A DNA stretch of 64,000 bases from Epiperipatus broadwayi (GCA_028023455.1 JAQFVV010000231.1:248001-312000), one strand, 5' to 3'. Positions 11,583 to 23,560 are shown, counted from the stretch's first letter. Made by a program: numbers and translations. Notes: generated by a model from the letters alone, not told the origin.

Positions 11583-11945
11583 AAGCCAATAAACATCACA
11601 TGACCACCACCTCTTATGCTTGTGTATAACTGTTGTTAAAACAGGCAATACTCACTATACATATGATACACACAGCAAGCTAAAGTAATCAATGGATTCC
11701 AGAAGGCTTGTGCATAAAATCCCCATCTAATGCATACTCATTCAATATCCCCAGACTAGTTTCTGGCTTGGGGCCTTCATCAGTGAGGAGCCTTGGATCT
11801 GAGAGCACTGCACCTAAATCTTGGGATCTAATGCAATCCTCCAGCAACCACCTTTTATCTCCATTTAACTACAAAACTATGAGTCTTAAACTGAAAACAC
11901 CTTAATGTTTTCAATCCAAGCCCATCAGCTTATATAGTCATATGG
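11583..11945 (-). repeat. Dispersed foldback-type repeat R2, copy at 11.6 kb
   Basis: It contains CCAATAAACATCACATGACC, TCCCCATCTA, CAGACTAGTTTCTGGCTT and CTTCATCAGTGAGGAGCC, all shared with at least eight other R2 copies. The plus open frame at 11,708-11,905 lies entirely inside it. Confidence 0.65.
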
Positions 11946-12805
11946 GTCCGAACCCAGTTTATATGAAATTGTAATTATTGTATAAAATTAGATGTAAAAC
12001 TTTGGTTTGTCACATTAAAACATTTTCTAAATTTTCATTCTTTTATTTATTAGTTAATTTTATCAAATAATTGTTTAAAAATAATAGTTCTCTGAAATTA
12101 TTTTTTGCTGTTGTATTTATTCTTCTAGCTATCAGTTCTCATTGTTGTGCTTTAAGAGATTTGTAGATTATTCCAGTAAAATTATTTAATAATATAATGA
12201 ATTAATAAAATATATTCTCCTTTATTCACAAACACATTACTTAGAATTCTTGTGACCCCAAAAGCTAGCTTCATACAATAATAGCATTTGCTATGTGTGT
12301 GTGTGACCCTCTATAGGACTATTTGGATGGTGAAAAGATGATCATTTTAGAGACCACATGTCTATAGGATTATTTGGGATCACTTTTAGAGAGCACATAC
12401 TTTACTATATAGATTTGATAAGTTTATAGATGGTCAGTACACTCATGATATCTGATGGCCCAGAGAATTAATGATGATCAACACTGATATAATCAGCATA
12501 TAATTTTTTGAGATGTTTAATTATTTTAGCATTTATATATGTCCATGCAGTTGAAATTTTAATTGCTTTTATATTATGCCTTAATTTGGTAATGGCAGGA
12601 TGTCTGCTTTATAATATACCTCTTTTAATTTCAGTCACAAAGAATAACTAATGATTCGATGATGATGATGATTTATTACTAATATATTTATAAGTTAGAT
12701 ATTACTCATAATAGCTTCACTGCTGCTATTTTACTGATGCTCATTGATTGTGATATTTACAATGATGACTTTCATCACATTCATTCTAACCCTTCCTATA
12801 TCCTG
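11946..12805. other. AT-rich non-coding stretch
   Basis: No gene seen. A short imperfect direct duplication around TCTATAGGA(C/T)TATTTGG lies at 12,310-12,400, and a GATGATGATGAT run at 12,658. Confidence 0.5.
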
Positions 12806-12809
12806 TTAC

Positions 12810-13200
12810 AACAAGCAATCAACCAATCAAACAATCTATTCACGTAAATCACATAGCACTTATTTATTACATTGTAATCATCTCTATTTGCTATATTGAA
12901 CTACATATAATACCAATGATCCACCATGAATCCCAAGTGGGTCACTATACAAACAGTATTCCTAGGCTGTAATTGTAGACGAAAAAATATATAAATCAAT
13001 TCATTTATTACTTATAATCATAAAATTAAACAATGTCATGCAAAAGCACTTTGAAATAATGGCTCTCACTTAATGTAATATGCAAATAATTTATTGCTTG
13101 AGAGTTCATGAAAAGTTCTAACACCAGACATGCTAAACAGAAGTCGCAACCCAAAGACCTGAAGCTCCAGCATCAACTACTCTACAATTGCACCAAACTA
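12810..13200 (-). repeat. tRNA-derived SINE, family SINE-B, copy 2
   Basis: On the minus strand the head reads GTTTGGTGCAATTGTAGAG (A-box region) and GGGTTGCGACTTC (B-box-like), then GTTAGAACTTTTCATGAAC and TCAAGCAATAAATT. The same body words occur at 9,365-9,760 and 49,195-49,405. The far end contains GATTGTTTGATTGGTTGATT. Confidence 0.7.
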
Positions 13201-13459
13201 CATAAATGATTTTTCACTGTCGAACTGCTGCTTTTGGATTGTGTGCAGATGTGCTTTTTAGCAGTATCTATTAATGCTATCAATCATCAATATATTTTCC
13301 ACATTCATGAATATCTCTACTAATTTCCAAATTATATAGACTTAGTGTTCAAAAATATACTTATGCCAACTATTTAGTAGTTCTGTATTAAACAATTACC
13401 ATATCAACAAAACATTATATGACCTCTGTCTACACATTACTTTTAAGTAGCAAATGTAT

Positions 13460-13605
13460 TTTTCCTACTGTAATACTGACACCTAGTGGAAGTTTCATTT
13501 GTCAGTAGATGTTAGACGGCAGTGCTTAATAAATCTTTATCCACTGCTATTTATCAGTACCCACAGATTAGTTTCTAGTGTATGACTTTCATCAGATCTA
13601 TATAA
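13460..13605 (-). repeat. R2 family fragment
   Basis: CTGACACCTAGTGGAAG, CAGATTAGTTTCTAGTGTATG and TTTCATCAG are the R2 words in their usual order; it is truncated on both sides. Confidence 0.5.
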
Positions 13606-13844
13606 CAATACAAACAAGTAGAATCAAAATATTAATATGTTTTAAATTTTGGGATCATAGCTTGATGATAAAAAAAAGGATTGAATAATGGATTCTGATA
13701 GAGTATTAGATTAAAAACAATCCACTCATTAAATACCAGTTCAAAAATCCTCACTTATATAAGCCATACACAAAAAACTATAATTGCAAAAAAATCAAGT
13801 CATACATCATGTGACTTAATTTAATAGGCTTGTATTACAAATGT

Positions 13845-14160
13845 TATATAATGAGTGTGTCAATAGCTCTTAACAAGCTTTTCAGAACATTCCTATACTC
13901 AGACCGGTTTCTAGTTCTGGCTTTCATCAGTGAGGCACTAGGAAATTCAAGCATTAGACTTAAAATACCAGATCAAGCCCAGTATTTTATCTAATAAATA
14001 CCAATTAAGTTGAAAATCTGAAATTTTTTCAGGCATCCATATGTCTTCAAATCTGACTATCTAACTTAAATAGCCATATGCTTATTAAGAGCTATGGGCA
14101 TGCTCATTATAAAATATATTGCAAGAAACTAATCTGGGGATATGTGGCCTCTATTGACTA
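13845..14160. repeat. R2-related foldback
   Basis: The left part has GTCAATAGCTCTTAACAAGC and AGACCGGTTTCTAGTTCTGG; the right part has the mirrored TTATTAAGAGCTATGGGCAT and GAAACTAATCTGGGGATAT. Arms are mirrored around about 13,990, with a tRNA-free centre. Confidence 0.55.
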
Positions 14161-14184
14161 TTAAACCTTATATTAAGTGTCATA

Positions 14185-15095
14185 TCTGTGTTAAGACAAA
14201 ACAGAATGGCTATTAAAAACTTGTGTAAACTGAGGTCATGTGATGTCATGTTGCTTTTATACTAATTGTAGCAAATGATGGATGTGCTATAGATATTTAA
14301 AAAAACTAAGAACATTATAATATGTAAATGTTGAACAAATTTCAGATCTATATGACAATGCAAGAAAAGATGGCTTACATTGCAAATATTAATATATTTT
14401 TCAATTTGAGTTAGTACTTTATAGTAAAACAAAGCATTTTAAAAGATGGCTGCTAGAGGTAAAGTAACATTAGATTTAAAAAAAAAAAATCCAAGGACAC
14501 TGTTCACAAATCCAAAACTCTTCATTGACGAAAGATGTACACTAAAAAACTAGTCTGGAAATATTGATAAGACAACACAAATAGGATTTCAAAATTAGAG
14601 GATCCGTAAATCAATGCTAGTGAGAAAAGCAAAACAAACAAATATAAATGTGATTGTACTAAGTTGTTCGATGTCCAAGCAAAATAATTATGAACAAAAA
14701 AATGTTGGTAAAGAGATATGACATATTACTATTAGAATACAGTTTTTTTTGAGACAAGTTTATTTACATAATTTTTATTTTTGTTGATTTTGTATTTCGG
14801 AAATTGTAAATAATATCCTTTCAATTAAGTCAATGCTTGTCTCGTTTTCGTTAGTTATTAAACACTTCTTATGAAATATTTATTTTCTAAAAAAAATCTT
14901 AATTAATTTAATGCTGACAGCAGTACAAATTTGTTTAACGAATTACTATTATTAGTAGCTGTTGTTTCTAAAACAATAAACAAAATCATAGAAATCGATT
15001 GTATACTACGTTTATGATTATAAGTTTTGAAAGCAGTTCTCTATTTGATTGGCTTAAACTTCTTCCTTTAAATGACCAATTAAAAATAACTATAC
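14185..15095. other. AT-rich non-coding stretch with an R2 scrap
   Basis: An R2 fragment (CTTCATTGACGAAAG, AAACTAGTCTGGAAATATTG) lies near 14,519-14,570. No gene was seen in the rest. Confidence 0.5.
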
Positions 15096-15129
15096 TGTAA
15101 TATCCGCACTTACGACTGTGCCAAGGTTA

Positions 15130-15495
15130 TAACTGCAAGTCATACTGTGTGGTCAGCAAATAACGTTATACAATTCCCACGCTGTTCTTTTCCAACAAAG
15201 CTCTCCAATGAATTGGTCTGCCATGAAGCTCTCCAAACGAATTGGTCTGCAACGAAGCTCTCCAATGAATTGGTCTGCAACGAAGCTCAGCCATGGATGC
15301 TCTCCCACAAATGGTCTGCACAGACTGCTCTCCAATGAATGGTCTGCAAGCGGATGCTCTCCAAACGCATGGTCTGCAACTTGCTACTGCGTGACTGCTC
15401 TCTACCGCTCTCTATATTACACTGCTCGATGTTACCCAGTCTTCTTATCGCTCTCTGACAACTGCAACGATCAATCAATGCACTGACCAATAAGG
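15130..15495. repeat. GC-richer patch with a roughly 28-bp minisatellite
   Basis: The unit centres on GCTCTCCAATGAATTGGTCTG and recurs about six times between 15,196 and 15,375 with increasing divergence to the right; the right part decays to isolated GCTCTC words. The patch is clearly richer in G+C than its surroundings and is open in frames on both strands, which follows from the repeat and is not evidence of coding. It ends at AATAAG|GTAATG (15,490-15,499), which would fit a splice donor, and TTACGTCA (CREB-like) lies at 15,558. A non-coding first exon or promoter remains possible but unproven. Confidence 0.6.
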
Positions 15496-15499
15496 TAAT

Positions 15500-16080
15500 G
15501 TCTCTTATCTAGAAACATTTGTAATTAGCAAATATTTCTAGGAATTGTCGATCGCCATTACGTCAATGCACTAATTAAATTCCTCAGCTATCAGAGCGCG
15601 ATCTAAAAACAGCCTTACGAATAAATTCTAGTTTTTCTGGAGTGCACAAAAATGTCTGCCATTTTTACAAACACTACATATACTAAGTGAGCAAAGCATG
15701 TCTATGACTGATACAAATCACAGCTTGGATTGGCTCAACAAGCAGAAACTATTATCAATGATAAAGAGAAGTTCGTTAAAAAAAATAATTAAAAGTACTA
15801 TTGTGGTGAATATAAAAAAAACATCGAGAAAATGGGATTTTTTTTTAAAGATATAGAGTAAAAATCAAACCTGCAATAATGTTTCTTGTGGAAATAAAAA
15901 ATTAATAAGATAATATAAATTTAAAAAATTAAACAAGTTGTTTAGGTGGTTGTTTTTCTTTTAAATTATTAATTTAGTTCTTTACTGCGATAACACCGCT
16001 GTTTATTATATTTTGTTTATAAATATTTATAAATATGTTAATAAAATATTAACTGTATTGATAATATGATATTACATTAA
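15500..16080. other. AT-rich non-coding stretch
   Basis: No gene seen. The 5' part of the Penelope-like element that starts downstream may extend into it but could not be recognised. Confidence 0.4.
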
Positions 16081-16995
16081 AAAATATTGATCTATCTTAT
16101 GGTAGAAAATCAAATGTTTAAAAATAATGCTTTTAAAATATATATTCTTGTAAAATTAGATATAATTAATATATATATACTAATTTTGATCAGGAAGTTG
16201 CTATTAATGGATTATAGAATTATATATAAGGATAAAGAAGTCAAATTAAAAATAGAAAGTTTTCATTTATTTGAAATATTAGTAATTTGTTGTAAATATT
16301 TTATTTTTAAATATGGTAGTAATTTTTATAAACAAAGAAGATTTAAGTGTGTGAAATAGGAGTGGATTTTTGGCAGGAGTATATATGTACAATTTGAAAA
16401 AAGAATATTTTGTTTGTGGTAATAATAAACCAACTTTTTATGTAAGGTATATTAATTATTTTATGTATTTAATGGAAATAAAATAAAGGCAGATACTTTT
16501 TTTAAAATATATTAATAGTAAAGAGGAGAAAATTAGATTTATTATGGGAAAAAAGAGAAAATATTAATATTATTGAATATATGGATGTTAAGATTAATAA
16601 AAAAATCAATAACCTTTAAGCATGTGATCTTGAAAATACGAAAGTAGAGACCTCTACAGGTCTTAACCACAAGCTTACTCTTTGGAAGAATAAAAACTTC
16701 TGTAAATTAAAAAAAAAACAAAAAAACATTTTTTGGTTTATTAAATAATTGGACATCAGATATTGATAATAATAGTAAAATAAATATTTTTTAAAATAAA
16801 ATTCAAAGAGCAATTAGATTATGTTCAAATAATGATTTGTTTAAGAATGAAATTAATATGATAAAACATGAGTAGTAAAGTGCATGGCTGATTTAGTATT
16901 ATATGCAAATGATTATCCTAATGAGATTATTAAAAGTTTGTTTTCTAATAAAAATATTAATAAAATAAAAAAATAGAATGAAATTAAATGATCCT

Positions 16996-17479
16996 GATTT
17001 AATTTGCGCTCATGGCCATTTTGAAATCTAAAAACCACTGTTGACACATTCAACTGATAATCACATAAATATTGAATAAAAGTACTTTAAATTCATATTT
17101 TAGAAATTATAAGCTAGTAAAAATAATATGCTTTATTTTATTAGGGATTTTTTAAAAATTTACCATCATAAAATATTTGAAATACATGGTGCTTTTGTGC
17201 CAGAATATGCGGGGAGAGGTAAGGATGGTTTGCCCAATCCAAAGGATCATCCAAAAATGCAGAAGTCTGATCAAACCAAGCTTATAATTTCCAAATACTA
17301 AAAGATTATATTATATACTCATATGAAATAAAGCATATTATTTTTACTAGCTTATAATTTCTAAAATATGAATTTAAAATACTTTTATTCAATATTTATG
17401 TCATTTATCAGTTGGATATGTCAGTAGAAGTTTTGGTTGTCTTTAGATTTCAAAATGGCCGTTAGAGCAAACTAAATTG
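16996..17479. mobile_element. 484-bp foldback DNA element inserted in the Penelope-like remnant
   Basis: Inverted arms of about 150 bp: the left end GATTTAATTTGCGCTCATGG continues with CCATTTTGAAATCTAAA, and the right end is the mirrored TTTAGATTTCAAAATGGCCG followed by TTAGAGCAAACTAAATT. Inner parts (AATTATAAGCTAGTAAAAAT and its mirror) also pair. The centre, about 180 bp, has no open frame. Termini and the adjacent word ATGTCATTTATCAGTTGGAT match the ends of the giant foldback at 32.6-37.9 kb (TTTAGTATGCGCTCACGG, CCATTTTGAATTAC, ATGTCATTTATCGGTTGGAT), so both belong to one family. A target duplication is not obvious. Confidence 0.85.
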
Positions 17480-17679
17480 GAACTAATTAAATAGGAATAA
17501 TAACAGCAGGAAGTTCATTTATATTGGTTTCAATATTGCAAAATATGTATTTATTAAAATTAGAAAATTATTTAATATGATTAATAAGAAATATAATGTT
17601 TTTATTTCTCCTGTTTATAAAAAGAAAAAAAAAGTTTAAGTTTATTAATTAATGATAACAGGGATTATAATAATTTAGA

Positions 17680-17875
17680 AATTACAAATTTAGTTTATAT
17701 AATAAAATGTTTGAATTGTTTTAAACATAAGAAAGAGATGTCATATGTTAGGAATACAAAAAATAAATTAGCAACTAGATTAAAACAGCTTTTAAATGAT
17801 AAAAATTCTGCTGTTTATGTTCCTATGACTAAGTTTAAACATAAAGATTTTGAAAAATGTCTTTGGAATGTATAA
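17680..17875 (+). pseudogene. GIY-YIG nuclease domain remnant of the Penelope-like element
   Basis: This is one uninterrupted frame of about 60 codons. VYIIKC stands for the GIY strand, YVRNT for the YIG strand, and the conserved arginine in the helix is kept (LATRLKQ). The G-to-R change in YxG would be expected to disrupt the active site. It is part of the larger pseudogene. Confidence 0.7.
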
Positions 17876-18084
17876 AATCATACTAGGAAAGAATAATAAA
17901 GGAAGGAATTTATATTAGTGAAATTAAACCTGAATTGAATAGAATGTTAATGGAAAAGAAAGAAAGAAAGAAGATAATAGATTTTTTTAATTAAATAATT
18001 TTTAGGGTATTTTTAAATAAAGTATATAAGTATAAAAAATGTGTTAAGGTTTTGAGATTGTAATAGAAAGGGTTTGAAGTAAAG

Positions 18085-18185
18085 AATATTATATATATAT
18101 AGTAAACATTATATATTTGGATTTGGGTAATTTTATATATATATATATATAGTAAACATATATTTGGATTTGGGTAATTTTAATT
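18085..18185 (+). repeat. Tandem duplication in AT-rich DNA
   Basis: Two adjacent copies of an AT run followed by TAGTAAACAT...ATTTGGATTTGGGTAATTTT. Confidence 0.7.
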
Positions 18186-18426
18186 ATATATATATTGGGA
18201 TTGTTTGGAATATTTATTATATATTTTTATTTTTCAGTTTCCTTGATAAAGATTATAATATTAAATAGTGAAAATGGTGTCTATTTATATATTTTTATAA
18301 TAATCATATAAAAACAAGTTTTACAAAGAAATTGGTGTATTGAATTATATATTAAGATCAAATGTTAGAATCTATTTCATATATATAAATAAAAGGGATT
18401 TGAACCTGGCTTTTCAAGCTCCCTTC

Positions 18427-18540
18427 AGTCATCCACTCCATCTTATACAATTAATATGCACTGCCACACACACACACACTTATATATATATGTGTGTGTG
18501 TGGCAGTGCATATCAATTGTATAAGATGGAGTGGATGACT
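18427..18540. repeat. Near-perfect 114-bp hairpin with a CA/TG stem
   Basis: The left arm starts AGTCATCCACTCCATCTTAT and the right arm ends ATAAGATGGAGTGGATGACT; between them (CA)n pairs with (TG)n around an AT loop. Arms are about 50 bp with only about one mismatch. The plus open frame 18,340-18,588 is a by-product. Confidence 0.85.
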
Positions 18541-18834
18541 ATATATATATATGTATGCGTGTGTATGCATGTTTATATATATATATGAAACCACAGTCAT
18601 GAAAGAATAATAATAAAAAAATATTTTTTAGCTAGTATTTTAATGTTTTATGATTTTCTATCATATATATATAAACAAATTACACCAAATTTAGAATTAA
18701 AAAACTAGCCAAAATTTAAAATTTCACAAGCACTCGTTTCAATAGTAAGGAGGACTTATCAAATTCAAAAAAATATAAACACAACAGAAGTATATATAAA
18801 ATTATTTCCTATAATTCTAAATTACATTGCAATA

Positions 18835-18980
18835 ACATTTCATAGCAAAAGAGGTCTTAAACAAGTTGATAGCTTCAATACAATACATTTTCAGTAATAG
18901 AAATTTTCCAATTCTTCTCATTATCTCATTCTTGTCAAAGAAGACAATCTTAGCTTGCTGAGATATAATCTTATGACCAG
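18835..18980 (-). pseudogene. Coding-like segment, inverted relative of 19,545-19,713
   Basis: Read on the minus strand it gives QAKIVFFDKNEI...LLLKMYCIEAINLFKTSF, closely resembling EKAKIVFFEKNEI...LLKIYYTEVINLFKSSF on the plus strand downstream. Several of the base differences fall at third codon positions (GTC/GTT, TTC/TTT). The protein family is not recognised. It looks like one arm of an inverted pair. Confidence 0.5.
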
Positions 18981-19070
18981 TGCAGAACTAAGATATTTAA
19001 AAAGTTGAGTATATAAAAATAAATAGCTTAGTTTTTCATTATATATTCATGAAAGAAATATATATTTTAA

Positions 19071-19530
19071 CATGGTTGGGCAATTGTTTTGGCTTAGGGG
19101 CTGCAGAGGTTGGTGGAGGGCCACATTGGAGGCCATTTTGTGAAAGCAAAAGTTAGTGGAGGGCCGCACCTTGTTTTCATGTCACAATAAACACACTGCT
19201 TTATTCCCTATATTATCAAAGAAATATTTGTTTGTCTATTCTTCATTAAACACACGACATTCATTACTGATTTTACATTTTCTTGGAGGGTTCATGGTTT
19301 CACTAAAGTTGGAAATGTATATATTTGCTAATGCAAAGACAAAATTAAAATTAACCAGGTCAACAGGAAAAGTACTGCGCATCATATCTACACTGCACAT
19401 GTGTATTGACAGGGCCATCCTAGTGGAAAATATGAGACAAAGCTTCGGTCATGCAGGGGAAGGAAATCTCAGTTTAAGGCAGATTTTTTTGATTGCATGT
19501 GGCCCTTGGGTCACTATTTTCCCACCCCTG
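19071..19530. mobile_element. Non-autonomous hAT-type DNA transposon
   Basis: The left end CATGGTTGGGCAA and the reverse complement of the right end, CAGGGGTGGGAAAATAG, agree at 8 of the first 10 bases, and both are followed by GGGGC or GGGCC-type sequence, the usual look of hAT termini. Flanks are TATTTTAA (19,063-19,070) and TATTATAA (19,531-19,538): an 8-bp duplication with one mismatch, the length expected for hAT. The 460-bp interior has no transposase. Confidence 0.75.
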
Positions 19531-19544
19531 TATTATAAGTTTGT

Positions 19545-19713
19545 GTTTGAAAAAGCTAAGATTGTTTTTTTTGAAAAGAATGAGATAAAAATTGAAGAAT
19601 CTGTATTATTAAAAATTTATTATACTGAAGTTATTAACTTGTTTAAGAGTTCTTTTGACATTAAAACAATTGGAATGGGAGAATTATATAAAATTATTTA
19701 TATACCATATTAG
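19545..19713 (+). pseudogene. Coding-like segment of unknown family
   Basis: An open stretch reading KFVFEKAKIVFFEKNEI...INLFKSSFDIK up to a stop at 19,713. It starts directly beyond the hAT insertion, so the 185-codon frame from 19,156 is a chance fusion of hAT DNA and this segment. A related copy lies inverted at 18,835-18,980. The family is not recognised; an unrecognised retroelement part is possible. Confidence 0.45.
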
Positions 19714-20233
19714 CAAGTTTGTCAACTTTGATATTAAGTTGTTTTAAGCTAATTATTACAAATTAACACTTATTGTAAATTTATTCTAGTGGTAAAAAAA
19801 ATTGTAAGTGGTATCTTTTTTTTCTGTTTATTTGCATGATAGATGTGGTATAAACAGAACTGATATGCTCCTTATTGTAAAGAATTTGTCTGACTAAGTA
19901 ATATGGAGAAGATATATATGTTATTATATCTTAATTTACTACTATCAAATTTTCTGCACTTACAAATATAAGATCATCTCATTCATATAAATACATTAAT
20001 GATTATTAAGAATCATTTATTAATTAAATTAGAAACTATTTCTAACTCATGTATATCTGTTTTTAAATTAGGCATAAACATGTGAAATCACTCAACTTCA
20101 TCTTTCTTTTACCATGGACAATGTGTTTTGAAGTATAATTAACATATAGTTAACATTTTCATTTCACCATGGGCCAACTGAAGAACACTGGTTTAGCTTG
20201 AAATGCTCATCCTGGGGAGTCATATCAATCCAT

Positions 20234-20733
<500 letters not shown>

Positions 20734-20780
20734 AGAATAGATGTAGCTCAATATCTTATAAACCAGGAATTCCAAATCCT

Positions 20781-20964
20781 TTTGGTCCTCATATTCTTTT
20801 AGCTTTTAGTAAATTATTCAGTACCCCCTATTGATTAAAATAAAAAATAAACAGTAATTAAGTTAGCTTTAGTTTGTCTTTTTTGTTCCCATATTCCTTG
20901 GCTTTTAGTAAATTATTCACTACCCATCATTCATTATAATAAAAGAAAAACAATAATTAAGTTT
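20781..20964 (+). repeat. Tandem duplication, unit about 105 bp
   Basis: CTTTTAGTAAATTATTCA(G/C)TACCC, then an A-rich block and CA(G/A)TAATTAAGTT, occur twice in succession. Confidence 0.7.
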
Positions 20965-23290
20965 TCATAAAAGCTTTATTCAGTCAATAAATTTTAGCTG
21001 GACATTTTGAGTTATTGGACCCTGCAATGAGAATTAAATCTATATAATTTCACAGGTGTTCCTGCCCGAAAAGAGACTTATAATGTTGCTGGTGTGGCTA
21101 AAGGCACTAACATGGAATAACCGGAAATGATAACTATTTTTGGAATATATTAATATTATTTACTTGATATTTACCATGTCTCCTGGACAAGCTTACCATA
21201 TTCCCTGAGAGTATAGATATCCCAGGTAAACTCCTATTATAAATTATAAATATCATTAACTTTTTATAGCCTAACTAATTAAAGGTATAATTAATGCTTG
21301 TTTTCTTTATTACCTCACATTTAACACATTGATAAATACAAGAGTATATAAAATAAACAACTTTTCTTTTACACAATTAGTGAAAATAAATTAATGTAAC
21401 ATAAAATTCTATTCACAATTTATTCACATATAAATAAAATAATTGACTAAAAGTAGCATACATAAATAGATAAGCATAAAACATGAGCTTGATACTTATA
21501 GCAATATACATATCCTTTTTCAATAAAACAGAGAGCATAATATTATGATTGAAATTTTTGTTTTGTCATCCCATCATTGTTTAACCAAATTTACATTAAT
21601 CTCTGATTTAGTTAGTAATAGTCAGATACCCATTTGATGACAAATAATTAGATGGTAATTTGGGTTGGCTAAATTTTATTTTGGATATTTATCATATAGC
21701 TAATAACAAATATCCATTTACTGACCGATACTCAGATGGCTAGTTGATTTATCTATTTGCTACTCTAAAATAAACATCTTAAGCCTATATTTAAAAACTA
21801 AGAGTTGATGAACACTTTGGGGCTTTAAAAAAGTAACACCACTAACTAAACAGTATTCTTAGCTCTTAAAATTAAAATCATAACTGTATATTTTTTTAAA
21901 TGTAAACAATATTTGGTTTTTGATGTAGCAAGCCAGATACCAACCATCCAAAGATCTCACATGTAACATCATTGCACTGTTATCAATTTGACAATCACAT
22001 TATATAGGAGACATCTATGATTAATCCAGTATCAATGCTGGCTGATTAATCATAATGTTATTAAAACATTTGGGGAAATTACACCCAGGAAATAACTTTT
22101 CTTTCTCTTCTGGGTCATCTATTCCATCAATAATAATTAATTGCAAATAATATTTATATTAAATTTCATACTATAAACTTCATAATACCATAATAAATAG
22201 TTATAACTTATATATTACCATATCTCTCACTATATGTTCCAGCAAATTACAAGATATTGTTTATTTGAAAATGCCTGACTGCATATATTCTTCCACACAT
22301 ACATGATATGTTATCTATTACATTAAACGTTTTTGCACTACTTTTCTATATAATGCCTTTTTTAACATTGCATTTAGTTTTGACTGTCTAACAGTCTTCT
22401 TCAGGACTTAATTGACAAAATATAATAGTTATGTTATGAGGAATGAGAGCATTTAAGTGACATTTATTAATTCCTATTTTAAAAGTAAGATGTAATATAT
22501 AATGGTCAATTCTATGAGTTTTTTGTATTATCATAATTTCCAATTCAGAATTTGGCTATTATACATAACATCTTATTTCCATAATGCGCTAGTAGAGGGC
22601 GCTCAAATCATATCTTCAATCTTAATAATATAATTGGTGTAGCATTTTAATGAATTAATCACATAACTGATCAGTTACTTCATATACAATATATTCAGAT
22701 GCATTTTATATCAGTAATTTATATATATACAAAAGTACTTTTTATATGTAAACATGCAAGTATAGCTCTTTTAACATCTATGAGTAATTATTTATACACT
22801 CATATTAATGTAATGGCAGAATGATGGACTGAATTCTGAATCGATTCTTAGATGAGGAATGTAAGAAAAATCTGATTGGTCAATTAAATAGAATTAAGTG
22901 TTCAATCTACCAATTGGATATTTTAATGTCATGTGATACTTTTCAAATAAGCAATCATATTATTAACATCATATTTTTAATTTCATATATTTTTATTAAT
23001 GGTAAATTTTCAGTTATTATTTTAATTTTCTTTGATATAATTTTGCTTTCTTATTTTATAGACTGTATTTAATTAAAATTTCAACACATTCTAAAAATCT
23101 GCTAATTAATAATTTATTCACATAACTATATGTTTTCAAGATAACAGAACAATTTACCCATTAAAATTTAATGAGATTTAAGTTTAATTTAAAATATTCA
23201 AGATTTACACTTGTTTGTTTGCTTGTTTTTTATTTCAATGTAATATCTGTTGCATTTTTATAGCATAAAGCAATTTCTTAAGAATAAAAC
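20965..23290. other. AT-rich non-coding stretch with SINE-core scraps
   Basis: Two minus-oriented copies of the shared SINE core occur at about 21,624-21,660 (GATACCCATTTGATGAC) and 21,705-21,750 (TATCCATTTACTGACC). The word TAGTAGAGGGCGCTC at 22,591 resembles terminal words of some DNA elements, but no partner was found. No gene seen. Confidence 0.5.
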
Positions 23291-23294
23291 CTAT

Positions 23295-23560
23295 TTACAC
23301 AATTGTAAGTCTGCCACCTAGTGTAATCTTCAGGAATTAATATATGCTACTTGGAAGTGCTTATTAAATTATTACCCAGTACTTTCTTATCCATATCTCC
23401 AAGACTAATGTCTGGCTAACAGCCTGCAATTAGTGAGAAGTTTTGGATGTATATCTAGAGTATCTAGATAGGGATTTAATAAACACTAACATCTAATATA
23501 CTAATTATTCAAATTTACACCAGATGGCACACTTGTAGTATAAATAGATTCTCTCCTAAC
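23295..23560. repeat. R2 family copy
   Basis: GCCACCTAGTGTAATCTTCA, CCAAGACTAATGTCTGGCTA and TAGTGAGAAG follow the R2 order; CAGATGGCACACTTGTAGTA near 23,521 may be the mirrored far end. Confidence 0.5.

Larger units (their letters stand above)
16087..17990 (+). pseudogene. Decayed Penelope-like retroelement: reverse transcriptase plus GIY-YIG endonuclease
   Basis: I read this as a dead Penelope-like element from conceptual translation across several frames. RT motif-A-like sequence (KLDIINIY) lies near 16,160; a segment resembling the RT stretch before and including motif B (NFYKQRRFKC, then a stop, then IYVQFEKRIF) runs from 16,320 to 16,400. A motif-C-like FYVRYINYF at about 16,436, where families have RY-V/I-DD, has lost both aspartates. 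IQRAIRLCSNNDLF and YANDYPNEII (about 16,800-16,930) match the linker typical of these elements. After an inserted foldback element come YIGFNIAK and VYIIKCLNCF...MSYVRNTKNKLATR (17,680-17,790), a GIY-YIG nuclease core with the conserved YxG glycine replaced by R. Numerous stops and frameshifts rule out activity. The 5' end is unknown. Confidence 0.75.

Noticed and set aside
19156-19713. 185-codon plus-strand frame as a gene
   Set aside because: The first two thirds is hAT terminal DNA and only the last third is coding-like; the hAT right end and its duplication fall inside the frame, so it is a chance fusion.
22580-22602. DNA-transposon end (TAGTAGAGGGCGCTC)
   Set aside because: No mirrored partner was found within several kb.
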